This document shows positions 30,754 through 39,863 of a stretch of 64,000 nt of DNA, in pieces. This DNA is from Lentinula raphanica (Eukaryota > Basidiomycota > Agaricomycetes > Agaricales > Omphalotaceae). Position numbers and translations under genes: made by a program. The notes under the pieces were generated by a model. That model had not been told where the DNA came from and ran no database searches. It saw nothing but the letters and a program-made list of their open reading frames with translations. Position 1 is the first letter of the stretch. Every line of letters begins with the position of its first letter. The stretch is from assembly GCA_027919835.1 (NCBI GenBank), contig JANVFP010000022.1:868001-932000 (forward strand), in the 5' to 3' direction.

Positions 30754-31230
30754 CAGGATACAGTGAAGCTTTTGTAAAAAACACCAATGAGTTATTGGGT
30801 ACCTATTGCAAAAAGTTGTGATAACCTGGAGGGGGTTTCGGAAAGGGCCCGGGGGGGGGGGGGGGGGTAGTCAGGCCTGTCACTACCTGTCACATATGGC
30901 TTATATTTACTGTTTGGGTAATTAATAATTATTCAGATATTAAATAAGCAGTACATTTTCAAATGATATGACTTAATCAGGCCATTTTAGGTTTTTTATA
31001 AATTTCTATAAATTTTTGGGGTTTTTTTTTTAAAATGTACTGCTTATTTAATATCTGGATGATTATTAATTATCCAAAACAGTAAATATAAGCCATGTGT
31101 GACAGGTAGTGGCAGGCCTGACCATCCCTCGGGGCCATTTCTGGGACCCCCTCCGGGTCATCACAACTTTTTGCAATAGGTACCCAATAACTCATTGGTG
31201 CTTTTTACAAAAGTTTTACAGTATCAGCTG
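30754..31230. mobile_element. Hairpin element H1 inserted in gypsy RT
   Basis: 477 bp, starting CAGGATACAGTGAAGCTTTTG and ending with the inverted CAAAAGTTTTACAGTATCAGCTG. The inner inverted parts AATGAGTTATTGGGTACC and GGTACCCAATAACTCATT, and further GACAGGTAGTG and TAAATATAAGCCAT, make it almost fully self-complementary. It contains a long run of G (about 30850-30867). A second copy, H2, lies at 31993-32461 in opposite orientation. Confidence 0.8.
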
Positions 31231-31992
31231 CTCTCCTTTGTTGAAGGTCTTGAACAGAGTGAAAGGCTGTTGCAAAACCGCGCCAAGGCAGTGGCCAGAG
31301 GCATCTGTATCAATGACAAAGACACACCAAGGGGTCAGATGGATGAGAATGTGAGTATTAGTAAGAGCATTTTTGAAAGCGTTGTATGCTTTCTCACATT
31401 CAGAAGACCATTCGATCTTGGAACCCTTTTCTTTGGAGTGCCAACAAGAAGGTCAGTCAAAGCTTCTCCAATTTTTGTGAAATTCTTGACGAATTGACAA
31501 TAGTAGTCAGCAAGATTGAGCAAACTGCAAAGTTCAGTGACAGTCGAGGGATGGGGCCATTCAAGTACTGCACGGATCTTGTCAGAATTGGTTTGAATGC
31601 CCTCGCCTGAGATGTAGTGACCAAGATACAGAAGCGTTGAGCAGTACCAGGTACATTTATCGAGGTTCAGAATCAAACCTGCTTTTTCAAATATCGTGAT
31701 AACCTTGTAAATGTGAACTGCATGTTCTTCATATGTTCTAGAATAAAAGACAATATCATCCAGGTACACTATAACAAACTTATCAATGTACTCAGAGAGA
31801 ATGTCATTCAAGTTCATCATGTTTTGAAAAGTTGCTGGGGCATTCGTGAGTTCAAAAGGCATTATGCAAAATTGAAAATGACCATATTGACAGGTGAAGG
31901 CATTCTTTTGGCACCTTTCTTCAGCAATAGGGACTTGCCAGTAACCAGACTTGAGATCGAGCGTGGTGAAGATTTGACTACCTTGAAGATTG
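31231..31992 (-). pseudogene. Gypsy RT core, inverted relative to its flanks
   Basis: Minus-strand reading: TTLDLKSGYWQVPIAEE, then MPFELTNAPATFQNMMN, the polymerase site FVIVYLDDIVFYS, and HLGHYISGEGIQTNSDKI of the thumb/connection, then the start of RNase H near 31240-31330. Upstream (30419-30753) and downstream (32462-33403) parts of the same pol read on the plus strand. The segment lies exactly between hairpins H1 and H2. Confidence 0.8.
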
Positions 31993-32461
31993 CAGCTGAT
32001 ACTGTAAAAATTTTGTAAAAAACACTGATGAGTTATTGGATACCTATTGCAAAAAGTTGTGATGACCCGTAGGGGGTCCCAGAAATGGCCCCAGGGGGGT
32101 GGTCAGGCCTGCCACTACCTGTCACATATGGCTTATATTTACTGTTTTGGGTAATTAATAATCATCCAGATATTAAATAAGCAGTACATTTTCAAAAAAA
32201 AAAACCCAAGAATTCATAGAAATTCATAAAAAACCTAAAATGGCCTAATTAGATCATATCATTTAAAAATGTACTGCTTATTTAATATCTGAATAATTAT
32301 TAATTACCCAAACAGTAAATATAAGCCATATATGACAAGTAGTGACAGGCCTAACCACTCCCCCGGGCTCTTTCCAAAACCCCCTTCGGGTCATCACAAC
32401 TTTTTGCAATAGGTACCCAATAACTCATTGGTGTTTTTTACAAAAGCTTCACTGTATCCTG
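31993..32461. mobile_element. Hairpin element H2, inverted sister of H1
   Basis: 469 bp beginning CAGCTGATACTGTAAAAATT and ending GCTTCACTGTATCCTG, which is H1 read in reverse. Same inner blocks AGTTATTGGATACCTATTGC and GCAATAGGTACCCAATAACT. Confidence 0.8.
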
Positions 32462-33403
32462 TGAGGGGAGGACATGTCCATCGATCAAAGTCAGTTTGAT
32501 AATTGTTTCAATTTTAAGGAAAAGGACTTATGATCTATAGCATATGAATTATGAAAAATGACTCTGATGGAACAACAAATACTCAGTTCAAGAATGTGAA
32601 ATGCTTGCCATTGTTCATACACTCAAGAAATGGCGAGGATATATTGAGGGTTCCCCAATCATGGTGCATACAGATCACAAATCCTTGAAATACTTCCTAA
32701 CTCAAAAACATCTTGATTGTTGTCTCTCCCGCTTTGCTGATGATATTGCTCATTTCAACGTCAAGATCATCTACCACCCTGGTCATACTCAACTGGCTGC
32801 CAATGCCTTGTCTAGACGCGAAGGTCTTCCGGATGTTCCTGAAGAGGACTACCAGCCTTTGTACACAGCTGAAGTACTCAATCCTGAGGATTGTTCTGCT
32901 GTCTTTCAGACTTTGGAACAATATCATCAAGACTGACTTGCTGGAAAATCTCTGGAGACTGAAAGAAAATATGCAGTATGTAACAATTGTCTGTTCAAAA
33001 ATGTCAGTATCAACAAAGCCACTCCTCAGTTCGTTTTGGTACCTACCGCAGTCAACAAAGCCTTTGACATTGTTCGTGGCCTTTATGTAGATCTGGGACA
33101 TATGGGAATCAACCCAGTCACCAACTGTCTTCGAGTTTGAGTCTGGTTTCCTTATTTTGGGGAAATGGTCAAATACGTCCTCAAAACCTGCAACAAGTGT
33201 CAATTCACGAAGCGCAGAGCAAACGTACCTCAACCCTTGTTTTCACTTCCTCAAATAGAAGCTGGATATGTCTGGTCCTTTGACTTCATTGGCCCCCTGC
33301 TGCAGACTATCAAAGGTAACCAATACATTCTAACTTCAATGGACATGGGAAATGATTACACTTTGATGGATGCTCTTTCAAAATGTTCTGCAGAAGCTGT
33401 AAG
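32462..33403 (+). pseudogene. Gypsy pol fragment: RNase H and start of integrase
   Basis: Frame 32601-32936 reads MLAIVHTLKKWRGYIEG, HTDHKSLKYFLTQKHLD and IYHPGHTQLAANALSRR, the gypsy RNase H. Later frames read GHMGINPVTNCL, then TCNKCQFTKRRANVPQPL (integrase zinc-finger end) and WSFDFIGPLLQTIKGNQY with the first catalytic Asp. One or more stops interrupt it, and it is cut by a reversed LTR at 33404. Confidence 0.75.
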
Positions 33404-34003
33404 TATTATATTCATGTCTCCAACTCCGATTCGATTCTGGTCCAAACCCCTCCCTAATCCCCTCACACTTATTTTATGTTTGTTATTTTTACTCCGATGG
33501 CTCTAATGGCTCCGACTCCGGAGCTTGTACTTAATGTTTGCTTGTTTATTAGTGTATAGCTCTGATCCAATTTGGAGGCACAGCCGCAATTCTTATTGTC
33601 TTTATGCTTATCACTCTTATTGTCTTTTATTTTACAATAAGTACATTCATTCTTTTGTTATAATTTTACAATAGTTATTGTTAATTACTTGGTAGCCTTG
33701 AAACTTGATTACTCCGAGACTGGTATATAAGCCTTAGTAGTTTGTACTGTAGGCTGAACCTCAAAATTGACTTGGGTATGACCTAGTTACCTCTGGTACT
33801 AGTTTCAGTCCTCTCTAATACAACCTCTGCTTTCACATCTAGTCTGTTTGACTCTCTGTTGAGTCCAACTCTGACTCTAACTCTGACTTTCCCACAGTCC
33901 GACAGTCCTATCGGATCCTTACATTTGTCACCTACCTTCAGGAACACGCAGCAAGTAGAAGGTGTTGTTCAATAACAGCACCAAGTCTTGCAACCATTCA
34001 TAG
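33404..34003 (+). repeat. Reversed, truncated LTR of the gag-only family
   Basis: Relative to the LTRs at 18925 and 20982 this copy is reverse-complemented: it begins TATTATATTCATGTCTCC and runs through CCGGAGCTTGTACTTAATG and TGGTATATAAGCCTTAGTAG to CAACCATTCATAG, lacking about the last 110 bp. It is clearly more diverged than those two LTRs. It lies inside the gypsy integrase. Confidence 0.75.
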
Positions 34004-34009
34004 TGTCTT

Positions 34010-34258
34010 TGTTAGGGTCGTGCCAGATAGAGTCGAAGGGGTCCGGAGATTCTGGAGTCAGACCTAGTAGGTCCTGAGATCGGACTTAGAAAGTACTGAG
34101 CAGGTAAGAAAGTGTACAAGACCCTACAGATGGTTGTGGAACTTGGTGCTGTTATTGACCAACACCTTTTACTTGCTGCATGTCCCTGAGGGTAGGTAAC
34201 AAACGTAAGGATCCAATAGGACCGTTGGACCATGAGAAAGTCGGAGTCAGACTAAACA
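34010..34258 (-). repeat. Partial LTR of the gag-only family in opposite orientation
   Basis: Begins TGTTAGGGTCGTGCC immediately after the reversed copy and runs to GTCAGACTAAACA, about the first 250 bp of the LTR, where it meets truncated gag of the tyrosine-recombinase element. With 33404-34003 it makes a head-to-head inverted arrangement. Confidence 0.75.
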
Positions 34259-34259
34259 A

Positions 34260-35003
34260 AAAACTTGGGAACTCAAGAACCTCTTTGCTGCTGAAAGCAA
34301 TCTTGACCCAGTTGTATCTCTACTTGCTGCTCAACCTTTCTCTGATCCTCTCCCTGTCTCTTTGCTTCACCTCATTGTCAAAAATTGCTTCGTGGACTTT
34401 GATAAAGTCTATGCTGCACTGGTCAGCTTTTCCTCATCTACCTATGATGATAGCAGAGATTTTGGGTCAGAATACAAGCTGGTTCGTAAGGATCAAGTTC
34501 TCAAGTCTATGCCTGTCACTTCTGAGTCTCAATGGCTCCGAGTTTTTGATGCATAGACTGCTCCTTTGCTCAAGGTTTATCCACATCACAAAGATGAGCT
34601 GGAGACATACAAAGCACAAATTATGGAGTATTTCAGATCCTCACCTTATGATCCATCTGTGGCTATCAGGGTTGATAAAGAAGCTAAGCAGAAAGCTGCC
34701 AACACTCCATTTGACCTGGGCAATCCAGAGAGCTTCCACACCCTTCTTCTCAAAGAGTTGTTATCTGCTAGAAAGAGGCCTTCTGGTGGTAGCCAATCTT
34801 CTTCCTCATCCAGCTCAAAGCGTCGTGACACACCTTGCATCCTTTGGAATGAGAAGAGGTGTTCAGAGCCCTGTCCTAATAACAGGAAGCATGGCTACTG
34901 CAGTGAGTGTGGAGAACAGCACAGAACCATTGACAATAAGTCCTGCTATGACCAGCTCCAGAAGCATCGCAGAGAGAGTAGAAAGCGCTCTTCAAGGGCC
35001 TAA
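34260..35003 (+). pseudogene. Ngaro gag, 3' part (N1)
   Basis: Corresponds to the C-terminal 40 percent of the 585-aa gag. A Trp codon has become TAG at 34555-34557 (DA-stop-TAP), so it is not functional. The Cys/His-rich tail (CILWNEKRCSEPCPNNRK ... CSECGEQH) and the basic C-terminus remain. Its last 56 nt overlap the RT frame. Confidence 0.8.
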
Positions 35004-36861
35004 ATCTCTGGCTGGTACAAAGCATTTATTGGATACATCTGAATCTACTTCTAATCCACATTTTAGACGTGGTTATTTATGGTCTTCTACTAGTTCTTCT
35101 TGTAACATCATTCCTCCCAGTATCACATCTACTATGACTGCACCTCCTCTACCTTCACCTCCTGAACATCTCTTGAATAATCCTCAAATTTTTGCTACTC
35201 TACAATCTATGTCTGGTTACATCAAAGTTGAAACTCCATTCAATGTGGATTGTTTGGAACTCCTCTTATCTTCTCATCCTAACCAACCTTTTGTTGCTTC
35301 TGTTATTCGTTCATTGAGAGAAGGGTTCTGGCCTTTCTATGAAGCAGAGTGGGAAGAGGAATGCAGACAAAAAGTTGATAACTATGTGACTGAACCAGTA
35401 GACATTGCAGCACTTAGAGCTCACATAGATCAGGAGGTAGCTGCTGGAAGGTGGTCAGAAGCACTACCAGAAGATTTTGTACTATTGCCTGGCATGAAAG
35501 TTTCCCCTATGTTTGTAGTCTGGCAGAAGGGGAAAGCTAGAGTTGTCATGGATCAAACTGCATCAGGTCTCAATGATGGTATTCCTAGAGAGGAGGCCAA
35601 AGTGAAATATGATGATATGCACACCTTTGGTCAGGTGCTCAATGATGTTATCAAAGAGCACCCTAATGAGGAGCTTGTGCTATTCAAGAGTGATGTGGCT
35701 AAAGCATTCCTCAATCTCCCTGCTCATCCTCTCTGGCAACTTTGTCAAATTGTTTCTGTTGATGGAAGATTTCACATTGTTAGGAGACTGGTCTTTGGGA
35801 CTAGAACTTCTCCTCGCTGTTGGTGCTCTGTGTCTGCACTGCTCTGTTGGTTTGGGACTGAGAAGCTAGGAATCCCTAATCTACATGTTTACATGGATGA
35901 CTTCTTTGGCTGGGACTTCAAGAGGAATCTAATCACCTTTCATGGCAAGAAATATCCCAAGAGACAAGTACAGCTTCTAGTCTTTTGGGACATGATTGAT
36001 TGCCCTTATGAAGATAGAAAACAAGACTGGGGAGTCTGGCTTTTGATCATAGGCTTCTTAACAGATATCATGAAAGGCTCCATCTCTTTGACTCAGGAAT
36101 CCATAGATGGACTTGTAGAAGCTGTTCATACATTCCTCTCATCTCCCAATCGCAAAGCTGCACTCAGAGACTGGCAGCATCTAACAGGTTCTCTAAACTG
36201 GTCACTTAATGTTCTTCCATGGGCTAGACCTGCTCTTACAGAAATGTATCGCAAAATGAGTGGGAAGACACTTCAATTTCATCACATCCCTATCAATGGT
36301 GAAGTGCATAGAGACCTGACCTGGTTCTCTGATATGCTCAAGTCTGCCATTGGGATACGATTTGTAGATGCCCAAGCATGGAGTGATAGTGAAGCAGACT
36401 TTGTGAGCTGGACTGATGCAAGCAACATAGGCCTATCCTTTGTCTATGCTAGTAATGGCTTTTGTTATCAGGTGCATCCAACTCCTGGCAGCCCCATTGT
36501 AGACATCTTCTTCAGAGAGCTGCTAGCTATTTTATCTGGTCTACATCACATTGCTTCCAAGCCTAGTCCACCCAAGAGAGCCCTATTCTTCTCTGATAGT
36601 TTGGACTCTGTCCAAGTTCTCAGTTCTCTTGCAGTCAAAGAATCATCACATAACTCTATCCTCCTTGCTATTGCAGGTATAGTTCTTAAAACTGGTATTG
36701 ACATCAGAATTTGTCATATTCCTGGCAAAGACAATATTAAGGCAGATCTTCTGTCTAGACTTTTACTGGATGACTTCAAGCTCCAGTTTCCCTCCTACCG
36801 CGTCCGCACTTTTGAGCCTCCAAGAGAGCTACTGCCGGCGCGATGGAGAGAGTCCTTTTAG
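34948..36861 (+). CDS. Ngaro reverse transcriptase-RNase H (N1), open
   Basis: 637 aa from the ATG at 34948, which overlaps the end of gag by 56 nt; the open frame extends further upstream but only antiphase to gag. About residues 190-330 hold the RT: KARVVMDQTASGLND, LVLFKSDVAKAFLNLP (first catalytic Asp), VFGTRTSPRCWCS and the active site NLHVYMDDFFGWD near residues 315-318. RNase H follows: WTDASNIGLSF near 490, FRELLAILSGLH, FFSDSLDSVQV and HIPGKDNIKADLLSRL near 590-605. It should copy element RNA and degrade the template. No stop or frameshift was seen, so it may encode an active enzyme. It overlaps the recombinase start by 19 nt. Confidence 0.88.
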   Translation: MTSSRSIAERVESALQGPKSLAGTKHLLDTSESTSNPHFRRGYLWSSTSSSCNIIPPSITSTMTAPPLPSPPEHLLNNPQIFATLQSMSGYIKVETPFNVDCLELLLSSHPNQPFVASVIRSLREGFWPFYEAEWEEECRQKVDNYVTEPVDIAALRAHIDQEVAAGRWSEALPEDFVLLPGMKVSPMFVVWQKGKARVVMDQTASGLNDGIPREEAKVKYDDMHTFGQVLNDVIKEHPNEELVLFKSDVAKAFLNLPAHPLWQLCQIVSVDGRFHIVRRLVFGTRTSPRCWCSVSALLCWFGTEKLGIPNLHVYMDDFFGWDFKRNLITFHGKKYPKRQVQLLVFWDMIDCPYEDRKQDWGVWLLIIGFLTDIMKGSISLTQESIDGLVEAVHTFLSSPNRKAALRDWQHLTGSLNWSLNVLPWARPALTEMYRKMSGKTLQFHHIPINGEVHRDLTWFSDMLKSAIGIRFVDAQAWSDSEADFVSWTDASNIGLSFVYASNGFCYQVHPTPGSPIVDIFFRELLAILSGLHHIASKPSPPKRALFFSDSLDSVQVLSSLAVKESSHNSILLAIAGIVLKTGIDIRICHIPGKDNIKADLLSRLLLDDFKLQFPSYRVRTFEPPRELLPARWRESF

Positions 36862-37850
36862 AGGCCATGGGTGAGCAGAGGAAGAGACAAGGTCACTCTG
36901 CTCACCCTCCTATGGACTTGAACAAGTTAGATGACTTGGTGTTATTCCTTCAAGCCCATGCCATTGAGAAGTCTACCAAACAGAACTATACTACAGGTGC
37001 TAAAGATTATATCAGGTTCTGCACCTCTCATAATCTGGATCTGGATCCCACCTCATCCACACTTTCCAGATACATTGCCTACACATCCAGACACATTGTC
37101 TCTGGACCCAAATATCTCTCTGGTGCTCGTCACTTTCTCAAACAACTCTATCCTCACTTTGATGAATCTTGTGCTCATCCTCTGGTTCAAGCTGCAATCA
37201 GAGGCTCCAAGAAAGTTGGAGCTGATCCAGTCAAGAGGAAGCCTCCTCTTCAAATTTCTCATATCCAACTCTTCTATGACTCTCGTCATCTCTCCAATGA
37301 TGATCTTCTGTTTGCTACTCTATTGAGTTGTGACTTCTATGGTTGTCACCGCATTGGTAAACTCACTGTTCCTAATCAGTATGACTTGCGTGACTGGCGT
37401 AAGGTGATCAAGTGTGCTTCTCTCAAGTTTGAGAATGGCAGAGCTGGTTATCATTTGCTTTATCACAAAAGTGATCCTTTCTATCATGAAACTGATATTC
37501 TTCAAAGTCATCAAGCAGTGGCTAGTCCTGTGTCTCTACTGAAGGAATACTGTTCTATCAGAGACAAACTACATGGAGCCAGGCCTGCATTGTTCCTCTG
37601 TGAAGATGGAACACTCCCCACTAGATCCTGGTTTGAATCCAGGTTCTTTGCTTATGTTGGTAGGGAGTTTGGTGGACATTCACTAAGACCTGGTGGTGCA
37701 ACTTTTTATGCCAGACTTGGACTTTCAGAATCTGTGATAATGGCTTTAGGACGTTGGTCTTCTTCAGCTTGGAAAATATATATCAGAGACAATCCTACAG
37801 TAAGAGCAGAATTACAGCTAGCTTCTCTCAAACAAGCCCAAAAATCTTGA
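36843..37850 (+). CDS. Ngaro tyrosine recombinase (N1)
   Basis: 335 aa starting MERVLLEAMGEQRKRQ inside the last codons of RT-RH. The N-terminal part (KSTKQNYTTGAKDYIRFC, LSRYIAYTSRHI) resembles the SAM-like core-binding domain. The catalytic domain has Arg170 in GCHRIGKLT, His279 and Arg282 in GGHSLRPGG, Trp305 in LGRWSS, and the nucleophile Tyr313 in WKIYIRDN: a full R-HxxR-W-Y set. It would integrate a circular DNA intermediate by strand exchange. All other copies read HSLRAGG; the Ala-to-Pro change next to Arg282 is unique here and could weaken it. No stop. Confidence 0.9.
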   Translation: MERVLLEAMGEQRKRQGHSAHPPMDLNKLDDLVLFLQAHAIEKSTKQNYTTGAKDYIRFCTSHNLDLDPTSSTLSRYIAYTSRHIVSGPKYLSGARHFLKQLYPHFDESCAHPLVQAAIRGSKKVGADPVKRKPPLQISHIQLFYDSRHLSNDDLLFATLLSCDFYGCHRIGKLTVPNQYDLRDWRKVIKCASLKFENGRAGYHLLYHKSDPFYHETDILQSHQAVASPVSLLKEYCSIRDKLHGARPALFLCEDGTLPTRSWFESRFFAYVGREFGGHSLRPGGATFYARLGLSESVIMALGRWSSSAWKIYIRDNPTVRAELQLASLKQAQKS

Positions 37851-37879
37851 CACTGTACTATAGTACTTTTGTAACATCA

Positions 37880-38005
37880 TCTGAATCTGTGATAATGGCT
37901 TTGGGACGTTGGTCTTCTACAGCTTGGAAAATATATATCAGAGACAATCCTACAGTAAGGGCAGAACTACAACTAGCTTCACTCAAACAAGCCCCAAGAT
38001 CTTGA
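37880..38005 (+). pseudogene. Second recombinase tail after N1
   Basis: Repeats the last 41 codons of the recombinase (SESVIMALGRWSSTAWKIYI ... KQAPRS). It matches the N2 copy (also ending QAPRS) better than the N1 copy just upstream (QAQKS), so it looks like a recombination join between two family members and not a simple tandem duplication. Confidence 0.75.
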
Positions 38006-38123
38006 CACTGTACAATAGTACTATTGTAACACCATCCAATCTGATATACAACCGTTTACCTCGTGTCTCATTCACATTTTCTTTCACCACCATTCACCCC
38101 TCAACAACATTTCATAGCAATTA

Positions 38124-38216
38124 TAGCCCTCCATGATCCGCTTTGAATGTTATGGGCTTTGGCCCAGTATTGGCTAACTTTAACTTCCTGTCCCACCTGA
38201 GTGCAAAAGGCAGAGG
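38124..38216 (+). repeat. B repeat (93 bp) at the end of N1
   Basis: TAGCCCTCCATGATCCGC to GTGCAAAAGGCAGAGG, with a few substitutions (CGCTTTGAAT). It is directly followed by reversed RT of another copy. Confidence 0.85.
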
Positions 38217-38494
38217 CATTCGCTCCCTAAAGAAGATGTCTACAATGGGGCTGCCAGGAGTTGGATGCACCTGATAACAAAAGCCATTACTGGCATAGAC
38301 AAAGGATAGGCCTATGTTGCTTGCATCAGTCCAGCTCACAAAGTCTGCTTCACTATCAATCCATGCTTGGGCATCTACAAATCGTATCCCAATGGCAGAC
38401 TTGAGCATATCAGAGAACCAGGTCAGGTCTCTATGCACTTCACCATTGATAGGGATGTGACGAAATTGAAGTGTCTTCCCACTCATTTTGCAAT
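38217..38494 (-). pseudogene. RT-RH fragment of a Ngaro copy
   Basis: The minus-strand reading MYCKMSGKTLQFRHIPINGE ... WTDASNIGLSF ... VDIFFRE matches part of RNase H. It is bounded by the B repeat of N1 on one side and a truncated A repeat on the other, a scar of nested insertion and deletion. Confidence 0.8.
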
Positions 38495-38496
38495 AC

Positions 38497-39652
38497 ATTA
38501 TGATATGAGGGAGAGGAGGGAGGGTGAAGGAAAAACAGGCAGATCAAGGTTAGATCTATGTAGATAAGAGTTAGTACAATGTAGAGGCTTATCAGACATG
38601 ATCAGAGCGCACTGAGACACCAAAAACCCAAGATCTAACAAAGGAATCAATTTCTACAGTGTCTGATCACCTTAGATCTGTCTGGATGTGCTTTGGTATC
38701 TGTTCAGTGTCTTGATGGTGAAAAATGCGAAATTTCATACCAGATTCCTGTATCTGAAACACCTCTAGAAGGCCTATAGTCTGTACAGATGGAGGAATGT
38801 GCTGAATAGTGAAATCAGAGCTCAAATAGAGCAAGGGGACATGCAGGCAGCCTCACCCAGGTCAGAGATGGTGGGGGAAGGAAAGGAAGAATGGGAGATC
38901 AAAAACTGATGATGAAACTTGCTTTTACAGGCCTCTGCTCAGACCTCTGGCACCTGTAACAGCCACCATCAGGACCAGATCAACCCCATCATGATATGCC
39001 TGATGCATGTGAAGATGGGACCATGTGCAGCTATCAGCTGATGATCCAAGCGCCCCATAAGCACTGGGAATGTCCGAAATATTGCCAGAGACCCATGTGA
39101 TGTGTCTAGGCATGGTCCAGAGTGATCTAGAGACTCTGGGAGTGAAATAACACTCAAGTCCGCTTTTTGTGTTTCGAGTGTGCAACTCGAAATGACGATT
39201 GCGGGAGAACCAGTGAACCAAATGCCTTCAAATTTGTTCTCATCCCGAAGAGGACATGGAGCCGCATATTTTCACTTAAAACACCTAAGGGATCCATCCA
39301 GAACTGCGTGGTGTAGAGCGAAATGTAAATCAAAAGCTCTACCAGAGCATTCTGAGCACTTTGGTGAAAAAGTGTGCATAACTCCACACAGACTGGGTAT
39401 CATCACTAGGTCATAGTGGACAACTTGTAGGGGCAATAGAGCTCTGTATGCGTGCACAGTACAGTGGCAAGAGCTCTTGAGGCTAGCCAGCAATTAAGTG
39501 TATTCATGTACACATTAGGTATGATGAAGGTGAAGACCTTCATGTACATACCTGTTGTGATGAATAGTGCACTATAATTGCTGGGAGATGATCTGTTGTT
39601 TGCAGAGGCCTGCAGAAAGGCTCCCTACCCTTGGAATCCGCCTTCATGTCGA
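38497..39652 (-). repeat. A2 repeat of N2, truncated at its outer end
   Basis: Reverse-oriented A repeat ending TTCATGTCGA at 39652. Its outer end is cut at about ATGATATGAGGGAGAGG (38499), so the last 60 to 70 bp and B2 are missing. Confidence 0.82.
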
Positions 39653-39745
39653 CCTCTGCCTTTTGCACTCAGGTGGGACAGGAAGTTAAAGTTAGCCAAC
39701 ACTGGGCCAAAGCCCATAACATTCAGAGCGGATCATGGAGGGCTA
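39653..39745 (-). repeat. B1 repeat of N2
   Basis: 93 bp, reverse of TAGCCCTCC...GGCAGAGG, joined directly to A2 (TCGACATG) on one side and to the recombinase 3' UTR on the other. Confidence 0.87.
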
Positions 39746-39863
39746 TAATTGCTATGAGATGTTGTTGAGGGGTGGATGGTGGTGAAAGAAAATGTGAATG
39801 AGACGCGAGGTAAATGGTTGTATATCAGATTGGATGGTGTTACAATAGTACTATTGTACAGTG

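Larger units (their letters stand above)
34260..38216 (+). mobile_element. Ngaro-like retrotransposon N1 (5'-truncated)
   Basis: Starts within gag (matching about 61360 of copy N6) at the junction with an LTR fragment, contains complete RT-RH and tyrosine recombinase frames, a 3' untranslated part with a second recombinase tail, and ends with a B repeat (38124-38216) that abuts RT sequence of another copy. The A1 end and gag start are missing. Confidence 0.85.

Noticed and set aside
30840..30870. Run of about 18 G as a possible G-quadruplex or regulatory site
   Set aside because: It lies in the arm of a decayed hairpin element; the other arm and H2 have much shorter runs, so it is most simply slippage.
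34180..36861. A single 893-aa protein from 34180
   Set aside because: The first 256 codons run through LTR remnant and antiphase to gag. The supported RT-RH start is the ATG at 34948, conserved in all copies.
34948..37850. Prokaryotic-type integrase/phage or CRISPR-associated origin for the recombinase
   Set aside because: The recombinase is fused by overlap to a eukaryotic-type RT-RNase H with split direct repeats, and the window contains spliced fungal genes, so a DIRS/Ngaro retroelement explains it fully.
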